DNA of 64,000 bases from Anaerococcus nagyae (GTDB lineage Bacteria > Bacillota > Clostridia > Tissierellales > Peptoniphilaceae): assembly GCF_017874535.1 (NCBI RefSeq), contig NZ_JAGGLS010000003.1, positions 1 to 64,000 of the forward strand. The letters run 5' to 3'. Position 1 is the stretch's first letter. Each line of letters opens with the position of its first letter. This document shows, one piece after another, positions 34,162-42,558 of the stretch. Both the position numbers and the translations under genes were made by a program. The notes under the pieces were generated by a model, which saw only the letters and a program-made list of their open reading frames with translations, was not told the origin of the DNA and ran no database searches.

Positions 34162-35637
34162 ATGAAAAATTTAGCTTTTGATAATGATAAATATATAAAA
34201 TTACAATCAGAAAAGATCCTTGAAAGAATTAGCCATTTTGATAAACTCTATCTAGAATTTGGTGGCAAACTTTTTGATGATGAACACGCCGCAAGAGTTC
34301 TACCTGGTTTTAAGCCAGATAGTAAACTAGAAATGCTTGATAATATAAAAGATAGAACAGAAATTCTAATCACTATAAATGCTAATGATATAGAATCTAA
34401 CAAAATTAGAGGAGACAGTGGCATCTCTTATGAAACCGAGAGTATAAGACTTAAACAATCATTTGAACAAAAAGGATTTTTTGTAAGTTCTATTATAATA
34501 ACTCAGTTTAATTACCAAGAAAAGGCTATGAGGTTTGAAAAGTATCTTGATAATCTATCAATTAATCATTATAGAACTTATGATATTAAAGGATATCCAA
34601 ATGATATAAGTCACATATTATCAGATGAAGGTTTTGGAAAGAATGACTATGTAAAGACACAAAGAGAATTGGTAGTAGTAACAGGTCCAGGTCCTGGTTC
34701 TGGTAAAATGGCTACTTGTCTTTCCCAAATGTATCTAGACAACGAAAATGGTAAGAGATCCTCTTATGCAAAGTTTGAAACTTTTCCTATATGGAATCTA
34801 GGGCTTATGCATCCAGTAAATATAGCTTATGAAGCTGCTACTGCAAACTTAAATGATGTGAATATGATAGATCCATATCACTTAGAAGCTTATGGAAAGC
34901 TTGCAGTAAATTATAATAGAGATGTAGAAGCATTTCCTGTATTAAAAAGAATGTTAGAAAAAATTATGGGAGAAGCACCTTATTCATCACCAACTGATAT
35001 GGGTGTTAATATGGCTGGTTTTTGCATAGTTGATGAAGATGTTGCAATAGAAGCTAGTAAAGAAGAAATTATAAGAAGATACTATAATTCTTTAGTTGAT
35101 TATAGATTTGCCAAAGAGTCTCATACAAGTGTAGAAAAAATTCAGACTCTTATGAGTAATCTTGACCTAAAAGCAGAAGATAGAAAAGTTGCAGTAAAGG
35201 CTCGTGAAAAAGAAAAATTAACAGGCAGAGAATCTTTTGCAATTGAATTAGAAGATGGCAGAATAATGAGAGGAAAAAAATCCGAATTATTCTCAGCACC
35301 AGCCGCTTGTATTTTAAATGCCCTTAAAAAACTTGGGAAAATTGATGATGATATCTTACTACTAAGCCCTCATATAATAGAACCAGTTTCAAATCTTAAA
35401 ACAAAAGCATTAGGAGAAAACGAACCCTCCCTTTCAATAAATGAAATGTTAATAGCCCTTGCTATATCAGCAACAACAAATCCACTTACTCATATGGCTA
35501 TAGAAGAGATTAAAAATCTTAAAAACCTAGACGCTCATAGCACAGTCATATTAAATGATAGTGAAAAAAGTGAACTAAGAAAACTAGGCTTGAATTTTAC
35601 TCAAGATCCAGTTTTTACTGATGATAGTGGCTATTAA
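34162..35637 (+). CDS. DUF1846 (UPF0371) family protein
   Basis: 491-aa protein of the DUF1846 family, whose solved member has a Rossmann-like nucleotide-binding part. The family signature ELVVVTGPGPGSGKMATCLS is at about residue 170-190, with FETFPIWNLGLMHPVNIAYE and SPTDMGVNMAGF after it. The GPGPGSGK loop suggests phosphate binding. Biochemical function is not established. Single gene with SD GGAGGGG. Confidence 0.85.
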   Translation: MKNLAFDNDKYIKLQSEKILERISHFDKLYLEFGGKLFDDEHAARVLPGFKPDSKLEMLDNIKDRTEILITINANDIESNKIRGDSGISYETESIRLKQSFEQKGFFVSSIIITQFNYQEKAMRFEKYLDNLSINHYRTYDIKGYPNDISHILSDEGFGKNDYVKTQRELVVVTGPGPGSGKMATCLSQMYLDNENGKRSSYAKFETFPIWNLGLMHPVNIAYEAATANLNDVNMIDPYHLEAYGKLAVNYNRDVEAFPVLKRMLEKIMGEAPYSSPTDMGVNMAGFCIVDEDVAIEASKEEIIRRYYNSLVDYRFAKESHTSVEKIQTLMSNLDLKAEDRKVAVKAREKEKLTGRESFAIELEDGRIMRGKKSELFSAPAACILNALKKLGKIDDDILLLSPHIIEPVSNLKTKALGENEPSLSINEMLIALAISATTNPLTHMAIEEIKNLKNLDAHSTVILNDSEKSELRKLGLNFTQDPVFTDDSGY

Positions 35638-35650
35638 AAATTAAATTAAA

Positions 35651-35681
35651 AGAGACTAGAGTAAAGTTAACTCTAGTCTCT
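35651..35681 (-). terminator. terminator of the metallophosphoesterase gene
   Basis: AGAGACTAGAGT pairs with ACTCTAGTCTCT around a 7-nt loop. On the minus strand TTTTAATTTAA follows. It lies between two converging genes and may work both ways. Confidence 0.82.
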
Positions 35682-37813
35682 CACTTATTAGTATCATCGT
35701 ATTCAATATAATTAAAGTATTTCTCAAGTTCGTTTAAATCTTCATTTTGATAAATCTCAACCATTTCTTCGCTCATGGAGTTTACCATATCTATAACAAA
35801 TTTTCTAAGGCTTGTTTGTCCAAACATCTTATCTGAGAAATTTGCTTTAGCCTTTCTAACTGAGCTAGACTTAACTATTCTCTTAGCTAAATCAACCCCA
35901 CTTAAGTCTTTTTTCTTTGTAAGATATCTTGAAAAGAAATCAAGCAAATCTCTCAAGTTATTGACCTTATATTTCATATATTTATAAGTTAAATTTGAAG
36001 TCAGTCCTTTTGTTTGTATAAGATCATCAAAAAATTTATCCTTGCTTCCATCTTTTTCAAGTTTTATAGAACTAGTAAATTTATCAAAGGCCTCATTAAC
36101 TTCATCAGCCACATAATTTAGCACGATATCTATAATATCATAATCTGGATTATTTAGGTTATCAATCATTTTAGAAACATATTTTGGTCTTTCTTCTTCT
36201 CCTAATGGCTTATATTGATAAATATAATTTGCAAAGTCATAAAAATTATTACCGTTTTCATCTATGGGCATTTGCCAAGCCTTATTTATTATTTTATCCC
36301 AATATTTGATGATATTATAAGGAATAAGTATTTTATCTTCAATTTGATCTAGGATTATATCAATAGCTTCTTCAATATTGCTTGCTTTTATGTGTAGGGT
36401 ATTTTTTATAGCTCTAATTTTAAACTCATATTCACCATTGAGTTTTATTACATCTATCTTTCCTATATATCTTTTTAACACTGGAAACTTATCCTCTATT
36501 AGAGGAAAGACTATTTGATTCATATATCCATGGCTTGGGATATCTTTTTCTAAATAAGCACTTGCATATTTATTCGCTTCACTTTGGATATCAAAGTGAG
36601 TAAATTTTGGATTATTTGCTTGTATTCTGATGTAATTATGGAGGACGTCCATTAATGATAATTGCCTATTGATAGTGTAATTAATAGCATCATCTACAAC
36701 TTCTATTTCATTTGCTAAATTTTTGTAGGTAAACTTTTTAATTAACTCAGTTTTTATATATACTTCATAAGCATTGTTTTCCTCCACCATATTAATTAGC
36801 TTAATATGTCTTATAGGTAGGGGGTAAGTTACAGTTGATCCTGTTTGAACATCATATATAACATTGCCCATTTCAGAAGTGTACTTTGCAGTACCATTTT
36901 CGTGTAGATGACCTGTAAATACAAACTTAACTCCATTATCTGCTAAAACTTCTATGGGTGTCTTATTATTTATCCTCGGATCGGCATCAATAAACTTTGT
37001 TCGCCATTCTTTAATTATAAATGGAGAAAAAACTAACTCTTGATTTCTAAAATTAGGAACTAAGGCATGGTGGGCCATTATAAATATTAAATCCTTGCGA
37101 GATTTGGCTTCTTCTATTTTTTCTACAGTCCATCGCATTTGTTCTAATGTGACAGACCCTGGTATGTTTTCTCTACCATCTCTATTGTTTTGCTCTGTAT
37201 CAGCTGAATAGATTGATGTATCTAGGGATATTATTGTAAGACCGCTAGTATTTTCCTCGCTTGGTATCCTTGAAACATATGAGAAATACCCATGAGCATA
37301 GTAGCTATACTTTTTTTCTCTTTCATATTTTATATTGCTTCTGTATAAGTAATCTTTAAAAATATCTGAATCCTTATACATTTCTAATACATAAGGATTT
37401 TCATAAACAAATGAATATAGTTCATAAAATTCTTTTGGACTTATATTCTTTGTTTTATTATCTTTTTTAAAATCATAGGACTTATGGTTGTTAATGTCAT
37501 GATTTCCAGGGATCATAAATATTTCACGATCATTTTTTTTATTTTTCCACTCGAGTAAATATTTTTTTACAATTTCATGAGATTTATATTCACCATCTTT
37601 TACTAAATCACCTGGTAAAAATATAAACTTACTTTCTACATTTTCTACCATGGATATAGCTTCTTTTAAGAGTGCCTCACTTTCAACTAGAAGTTTCCTG
37701 TCTATTTTTATTTCTTTTTTAAAATCTTCTGTATCAGCTATCAAATCATAGCTTAGCACGTGAGGATCGCTAATGATTGATATATCAAATTTATCTATAC
37801 TTTGTAAATTCAT
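35681..37813 (-). CDS. large calcineurin-type metallophosphoesterase
   Basis: 710 aa. All five metal motifs are present in the N-terminal 300 residues: D-x-H (ISDPHVLS), GDxxxDGE (PGDLVKDGEY), GNHD (IPGNHDINN), H (MAHHALVP) and GHxH (FTGHLHENG). The C-terminal ~400 aa are alpha-rich without a known domain. There is no clear signal peptide, so it is probably cytoplasmic. Substrate unknown. It is divergent from the T-box operon. Confidence 0.8.
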   Translation of the reverse strand: MNLQSIDKFDISIISDPHVLSYDLIADTEDFKKEIKIDRKLLVESEALLKEAISMVENVESKFIFLPGDLVKDGEYKSHEIVKKYLLEWKNKKNDREIFMIPGNHDINNHKSYDFKKDNKTKNISPKEFYELYSFVYENPYVLEMYKDSDIFKDYLYRSNIKYEREKKYSYYAHGYFSYVSRIPSEENTSGLTIISLDTSIYSADTEQNNRDGRENIPGSVTLEQMRWTVEKIEEAKSRKDLIFIMAHHALVPNFRNQELVFSPFIIKEWRTKFIDADPRINNKTPIEVLADNGVKFVFTGHLHENGTAKYTSEMGNVIYDVQTGSTVTYPLPIRHIKLINMVEENNAYEVYIKTELIKKFTYKNLANEIEVVDDAINYTINRQLSLMDVLHNYIRIQANNPKFTHFDIQSEANKYASAYLEKDIPSHGYMNQIVFPLIEDKFPVLKRYIGKIDVIKLNGEYEFKIRAIKNTLHIKASNIEEAIDIILDQIEDKILIPYNIIKYWDKIINKAWQMPIDENGNNFYDFANYIYQYKPLGEEERPKYVSKMIDNLNNPDYDIIDIVLNYVADEVNEAFDKFTSSIKLEKDGSKDKFFDDLIQTKGLTSNLTYKYMKYKVNNLRDLLDFFSRYLTKKKDLSGVDLAKRIVKSSSVRKAKANFSDKMFGQTSLRKFVIDMVNSMSEEMVEIYQNEDLNELEKYFNYIEYDDTNK

Positions 37814-37937
37814 CTTTACCTCTATATATTTTTACCTACAACTAGTATACCTGCATTTAAGTTTAGTTAAATAGTTGTATTATTTATACATGATTTTATA
37901 GAGTTATTTTTGTTGCAAAATATTATAAAAATAATTC

Positions 37938-38203
37938 TTGACAGTAAATTCTCCTGTGGTATACTTATCTTACATGAATAACAGTGATAAGAAGAGTACA
38001 CAGATATTTTCTTATACAGAGAGGTTAGTATGCTGAGAATAATCATTGAAAGATCTGTGGAAGTGCATCTTTGAGTTTTATACCGAAAATAAGTAGGCTA
38101 TAACGCTTGTACCCGTTAAGTACATTAAGGTTTTAAGATATTCTTAAAATAAATTAAGGTGGAACCACGATAACCTCGTCCTTTTTAAGGACGAGGTTTT
38201 TTA
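37938..38203 (+). promoter_or_regulatory. T-box leader, probably tRNA-Cys responsive
   Basis: Promoter TTGACA (37938-37943), 16 bp, TATACT (37960-37965). Stem I: loop-E AGTA (37995-37998), helix CACAGAT/ATCTGTG, then GAA-G-TGC-A (38060-38067) on the 3' side. The T-box proper is AAGGTGGAACCACG (38156-38169). The terminator pairs AACCTCGTCC (38172-38181) with GGACGAGGTT, then T-run. The specifier is TGC (Cys). Supporting this, the tRNA-end-pairing base is TGGA (38160-38163), which calls for a U73 discriminator as in tRNA-Cys. Val (GTG, one base earlier) would need TGGT, since tRNA-Val here has A73. Cys starvation should turn the ABC operon on. Confidence 0.88.
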
Positions 38204-38240
38204 TATATTCATGAATATATAGAAAGGAATAAGTAAAAGC

Positions 38241-38480
38241 ATGAAAAATGTAAAAGTGCTTTCTTTAGCCCTAATTACTGGGATAAGTTTATCTGCCTGT
38301 AGCAATTCAAGTGCAGATACTAATAATACATCTATTAAACAAAGTACCAGCCATCATCAAATGCATGAAAAACATCATAATAATGAAGAAAATTCAGTAG
38401 ATGATTTGCAAAAAGTAAACTTTATGGATGAGAACTTTGATATGAGTAAGATAGAACAACACAGTTGCTGTGATGAATAA
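38241..38480 (+). CDS. small His-rich lipoprotein
   Basis: 79 aa. Lipoprotein signal with lipobox ISLSAC (Cys 20). The mature part is low complexity, with HHQMHEKHHNN and a C-terminal EQHSCCDE. The many His and the CC pair suggest metal or thiol binding. No family recognised. First gene after the Cys T-box and 18 nt before the substrate-binding protein, so it probably serves the same importer. Confidence 0.7.
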   Translation: MKNVKVLSLALITGISLSACSNSSADTNNTSIKQSTSHHQMHEKHHNNEENSVDDLQKVNFMDENFDMSKIEQHSCCDE

Positions 38481-38498
38481 TACATTTAGGAGAGATTA

Positions 38499-39611
38499 AT
38501 GAAAAATAACAAACTTATAGCTTTATTACTAGTAGGTGGCATAGCTCTTACAGGCTGTGTAAAGACAAATGAAAATGCTGATGATAAATCAAATAAAACT
38601 GAACAAACAGATACAAGTAAGACAAATGAAAATACTACTGATACAAATAAAAAGGATAACAAAGAATCAAAGGTAGCAAGCCTTGAAGAAGAACCAAGAT
38701 ATGGTACACCTGTAAAAATTGGATTTGACGGAGACTTATGTATAGCAGGTCAAAATCTTGCAGAGATTAATGGATATTTTAAAGAAAAAGGTGTAGAAGT
38801 AGAATTCGTTAATACAAAAACTGGTAAAGACGCTCTATCAAGTGGACAATTAGATGCTATGACAGGTGAGTTTGGATCATTAATAGTTCCCGCAACTAAA
38901 GGACTTAACTATGTATTCTCAACAGCATCTCACTCAGGATGCAAATCACTTTATGTACTTGATAAGAATAAAGATTTACAAAAAACAGCTGATCTAAAAG
39001 GAAAATCAGTTGCAGTAACTAACGGCATAGGAAATAGCGGACACAATACACTTTTAAGATTCTTAATACATGATAATATGAGTCCAGATGATGTAAATAT
39101 AAAACCAGTTGATGCAGCAGCAGTTATACAATCCTTAAAAAGTGGGGAGATAGAAGGTGCAATTTTAGATGATCAATTTGCACAAGAATTCCTCAAAGAT
39201 GGAACTATTAGGCCTATTAGATCTCTTACAACAGATGAAGATTTTGGTAAAGAAGTTTGCTGTGTAACAGCTTTTAACAAAGATTTTGTAGATAATAATC
39301 CAATGCTTGCTGAACTTGTAGCAGAAGCTATAGAAGAAGGTAATCAATATGCAGCTTCTAATCCAGAAGATGCTGTAAAAGTACTTCAAGAGAAAAACTT
39401 AGCTGAGGGAGACCCAGAAGTTGCTACAGATTTACTAAAAGCATATGATTATACTCTAACAAATGATGATGGAGAAACAACAATTAGAAGCTACTTTGAC
39501 GATTACAAAGAACTTGATTTAATCGATCCTTCAAAATCTACAGATCAATTAGTCGAAGAACTTTGGAGACCATTAGGAAATGGAGAAGTTGAAGTAGTTA
39601 AGAATAAATAA
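38499..39611 (+). CDS. ABC importer substrate-binding lipoprotein, SsuA/NMT1 type
   Basis: 370 aa. Lipobox ALTGC (Cys 20), Thr/Asn/Lys-rich linker to about residue 65, then a NMT1/SsuA-like type II binding domain: KIGFDGDLCIAGQNLAEING, KGVEVEFV, LDAMTGEFGS, LKGKSVAV, AVIQSLKSGEIEGAILDD. This fold binds sulfonates, nitrate or thiamine precursors in relatives. The Cys T-box upstream favours a sulfur compound. Several Cys residues (GCKSLYV, EVCCVTAF) are unusual for this family. Confidence 0.85.
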   Translation: MKNNKLIALLLVGGIALTGCVKTNENADDKSNKTEQTDTSKTNENTTDTNKKDNKESKVASLEEEPRYGTPVKIGFDGDLCIAGQNLAEINGYFKEKGVEVEFVNTKTGKDALSSGQLDAMTGEFGSLIVPATKGLNYVFSTASHSGCKSLYVLDKNKDLQKTADLKGKSVAVTNGIGNSGHNTLLRFLIHDNMSPDDVNIKPVDAAAVIQSLKSGEIEGAILDDQFAQEFLKDGTIRPIRSLTTDEDFGKEVCCVTAFNKDFVDNNPMLAELVAEAIEEGNQYAASNPEDAVKVLQEKNLAEGDPEVATDLLKAYDYTLTNDDGETTIRSYFDDYKELDLIDPSKSTDQLVEELWRPLGNGEVEVVKNK

Positions 39612-39621
39612 GGAGAAGTAG

Positions 39622-40680
39622 ATGGAAGAAAATAAAAGCTCTAAAAAATCTAGAAGCTTTAAAAAGAGCAAATCTACAAATAATTTGACTAAAGAAGAGT
39701 TAATAAAGCTTGAGTCTAAACCGAGAAATAAGACTCATGATATTTTAAAATTAATTCTTCCTATTATAGCGGGGTTAATAGCTATATTTGAATATGTATA
39801 TTTACCAGATCATAATTCAAGTGCTGTAAAGACCAATTTATATAATGGATTTTTGTGGATACTTCTTGCTATTTATGGTATAGTTTTACTCATTTCTTTT
39901 AAGAATGAAAATTTAAGAGATAGGCTTATTTATAAGTCACCTTTCTATACCTTTGTTTTTATCTTGCTTTTAATTTACGATGTGCTTACCTTAAAGACTG
40001 CTAAGCTTGACTTGCCATATTTCCCATGGATGGATATGATATTTAATTCTATGAAAGAAGATGCAAGCTTTTTGACAGATTCAGTTTTAAGTTCACTTAA
40101 ATTATTATTTACTGGATACTTTATTGGTGCAATTTTAGGTATCATAACAGGTATACTTGCAGGATATTTTGATAAGGTTAATTACTGGGTAGATCCATTC
40201 TTAAAACTTTTAGGACCAATACCTACAACTACATGGCTACCAGTAGTAATGGTAATTGCTATTAACTTATTCCAAGGTGCAGTATTTATTATTCAGCTTG
40301 GAGTATGGTTTTCAACAACACTTGCAACAATTACAGGTATTCATAACGTAGATCCTTCATATTATGAAGCAGCTCAAACTTTAGGTGCTACAAATTCTGA
40401 GCTTGTAAGAAAAATTGCTATCAAATCAGCAACACCAAATATCTTCCAAGGTCTTATTGCAGGTATGTCAGCTGCTTGTAATGCTTTGATAGTTGCTGAA
40501 ATGCTTGGTGTAGAAAGCGGACTTGGATGGTATATAACTTGGAAGAGCTCGTGGGCAGATTATTCTGCAATGTATGGAGCAATAATATTACTAGCTATAA
40601 CATTCATATTGGTAAATATAATAATAAAGAAAATAAGTAAAAATGCACTAAAATGGAGAAGTGGAGGAGCTGTTAGATGA
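39622..40680 (+). CDS. ABC importer permease, SsuC type
   Basis: 352 aa. A basic, Ser/Lys-rich N-terminus (SKKSRSFKKSKSTNN), two extra spans, then a BPD_transp_1 domain (about 155-345). The EAA loop EAAQTLGATNSELVRKIAI contacts the ATPase. Overlaps the ATPase gene by 4 nt. The family norm is ~260 aa; the extra ~90 N-terminal residues with two hydrophobic segments are atypical. Confidence 0.88.
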   Translation: MEENKSSKKSRSFKKSKSTNNLTKEELIKLESKPRNKTHDILKLILPIIAGLIAIFEYVYLPDHNSSAVKTNLYNGFLWILLAIYGIVLLISFKNENLRDRLIYKSPFYTFVFILLLIYDVLTLKTAKLDLPYFPWMDMIFNSMKEDASFLTDSVLSSLKLLFTGYFIGAILGIITGILAGYFDKVNYWVDPFLKLLGPIPTTTWLPVVMVIAINLFQGAVFIIQLGVWFSTTLATITGIHNVDPSYYEAAQTLGATNSELVRKIAIKSATPNIFQGLIAGMSAACNALIVAEMLGVESGLGWYITWKSSWADYSAMYGAIILLAITFILVNIIIKKISKNALKWRSGGAVR

Positions 40681-41423
40681 GTAAATTAGAATTTAATAAT
40701 GTATCAAAATCATTTATTAGAAGTGATAGCGACACAATTACTGATGCTCTTTCAGATATTAATTTTGAAATCCATGATGGTGAATTTGTAAGTATAGTTG
40801 GTCCTTCTGGTTGTGGTAAGTCTACAATACTAAGACTTATAGCAGGACTTATATTCCCGACAACAGGACAGATTAAACTTGATAATAAAGAGATAACAGG
40901 CCCATCTAGTGTAAGAGGTATGGTATTTCAAAAATCAACACTATTTCCTTGGCTTACAGTTGGGCAAAATGTTGGATTTTCTGGAAGTTTAAAAAATGAA
41001 GATAATATACCAGATGAAACTATAGATATGATGCTTAAGAAAATAGGACTTTATGATTTTAAAGATTCCTACCCATCAAATCTATCAGGAGGTATGGCAC
41101 AAAGAGTTTCACTTATTAGGACACTTGTAAATAAACCAGAAGTTTTACTTCTAGATGAACCTTTAGGGGCATTAGATGCCTTTACAAGAATGAATATGCA
41201 AGATGAAATCTTAAACTTGTGGAATGAAGAAAAAAATATGGGAATTATGGTCACCCATGATGTTGATGAAGCTGTTTATATGTCAACGAAGGTAATAGTT
41301 ATGGAGCCAAGGCCAGGAAGGGTAAAAAAAATAGTGCCTATTAATCTAGATTTTCCTAGAAATAGAACTAGCAAGGAGTTTACAGATTATAGAAATGAAC
41401 TATTAAATATATTGGATATATAA
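40677..41423 (+). CDS. ABC importer ATPase, SsuB type
   Basis: 248 aa. Walker A GPSGCGKST (about 42-50), Q-loop MVFQKSTLFPWLTV, signature LSGGMAQRVSL, Walker B VLLLDEPLGALD, H-loop VTHDVDEAVYM. Typical of nitrate/sulfonate/taurine importers. Last gene of the Cys T-box operon, with a terminator after it. Confidence 0.9.
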   Translation: MSKLEFNNVSKSFIRSDSDTITDALSDINFEIHDGEFVSIVGPSGCGKSTILRLIAGLIFPTTGQIKLDNKEITGPSSVRGMVFQKSTLFPWLTVGQNVGFSGSLKNEDNIPDETIDMMLKKIGLYDFKDSYPSNLSGGMAQRVSLIRTLVNKPEVLLLDEPLGALDAFTRMNMQDEILNLWNEEKNMGIMVTHDVDEAVYMSTKVIVMEPRPGRVKKIVPINLDFPRNRTSKEFTDYRNELLNILDI

Positions 41424-41432
41424 ATTTAAATT

Positions 41433-41477
41433 GTACTAAGGATGAAATTAAAACTTCATTACTTAGTGCATTTTTTT
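41433..41477 (+). terminator. terminator of the T-box ABC operon
   Basis: GTACTAAGGATGAA pairs imperfectly with TTCATTACTTAGTGC, followed by seven T. Confidence 0.8.
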
Positions 41478-41661
41478 GTCTGATTTTAATTTATTATAAG
41501 TATATTCAATAAGTGGTACAAAAATCTAAGTATTTTATAATTTGCATTTACAAATAAATTATAAATTGATAGTTATTTAGTATAGAGTAAGATATAGAAG
41601 TTAACTATTCTTACATTGTCCAAATGAAAGCTTTATGCTAAAATTAAGTGAAAGGATTTTT

Positions 41662-42558
41662 ATGAATATTACTAAGAATATTAATAAGATTATCAACATA
41701 TTATTTGCTGTTTGCTTAATAAGTGTATTGGTAATCGTTTCATCCGATAGTTTGATATTGCTTTTAAGTATACCTATAATGCTTACTGCAGTAAATATAG
41801 ACTACGAAAGGATTGAATTTTTATCCATTATAATAGCTGTAGCTTTAATTAGCTATTTATTTATAGATACTAAAAATCTAGCTTTGGAATTTGTTCCGAT
41901 TATTTTGTTGACTCTTACTCTAATCATATTAAGCAAAATAAGTATTAGTGATAAGGGGCAGATTGCAATCAATTTCTTGATAGCTAGCCTTATTTTTATA
42001 GGTATCTATAGGTACCAGATGGTAAATCAAGGTCTTGACTTAAAGTCTATGGCAGAAGACTTAAAAGAGATTTTTGAACAAAATGCAGATTATGCTATTG
42101 CAGATGAGACTTATGAATTATCTCTCGCAATGTATCCAGCTGTATTATCTAGCTTATCTTTAATTTATGCTGTAATTTCACTAAAGCTTGTTAGAAATTT
42201 TATGGCCCATAGGAATAAGGGTAAGGATATGTTAGCATTAAATAATCTAAGGCTTAGTAAAAAAGATGCTCTTATAATCATAGGATTTGCAGCTTTGATG
42301 GAGCTACTATTACCAACTATTTTTGCTATTAAGAAAGATTTTGTTATAGCAAATGTTATATGGATTATTGCAAGTATATTGCTTCTAAATGGTATGCTAG
42401 TATATGATTACATAATGAGAAGACGTAGATCTAGTTTATCTCGTGGTATGCAATGGTTTTTTGTTATAATATTTTTTTATTTTTTTGCAATAATGTTTAT
42501 TGTATTTGGATTAGCTGATATATTTGTAGATTTTAGAGCAAGAAAGGAAGAAGTATGA
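41662..42558 (+). CDS. DUF2232 (YybS-like) membrane protein
   Basis: About 298 aa, eight or so hydrophobic spans, ending FVDFRARKEEV. YybS-like proteins are encoded beside gdpP in Firmicutes, as here (4-nt overlap). ATG 41662 has a GAAAGGA site; an upstream in-frame ATG at 41635 does not. Function unknown. Confidence 0.75.
   Translation: MNITKNINKIINILFAVCLISVLVIVSSDSLILLLSIPIMLTAVNIDYERIEFLSIIIAVALISYLFIDTKNLALEFVPIILLTLTLIILSKISISDKGQIAINFLIASLIFIGIYRYQMVNQGLDLKSMAEDLKEIFEQNADYAIADETYELSLAMYPAVLSSLSLIYAVISLKLVRNFMAHRNKGKDMLALNNLRLSKKDALIIIGFAALMELLLPTIFAIKKDFVIANVIWIIASILLLNGMLVYDYIMRRRRSSLSRGMQWFFVIIFFYFFAIMFIVFGLADIFVDFRARKEEV

Noticed and set aside
38060-38067. Val (GTG) as the T-box specifier
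   Set aside because: GTG follows GAA directly as TCT does in the Ser T-box, but the next base is C, and the T-box UGGA needs a U73 tRNA. tRNA-Val in this window has A73.
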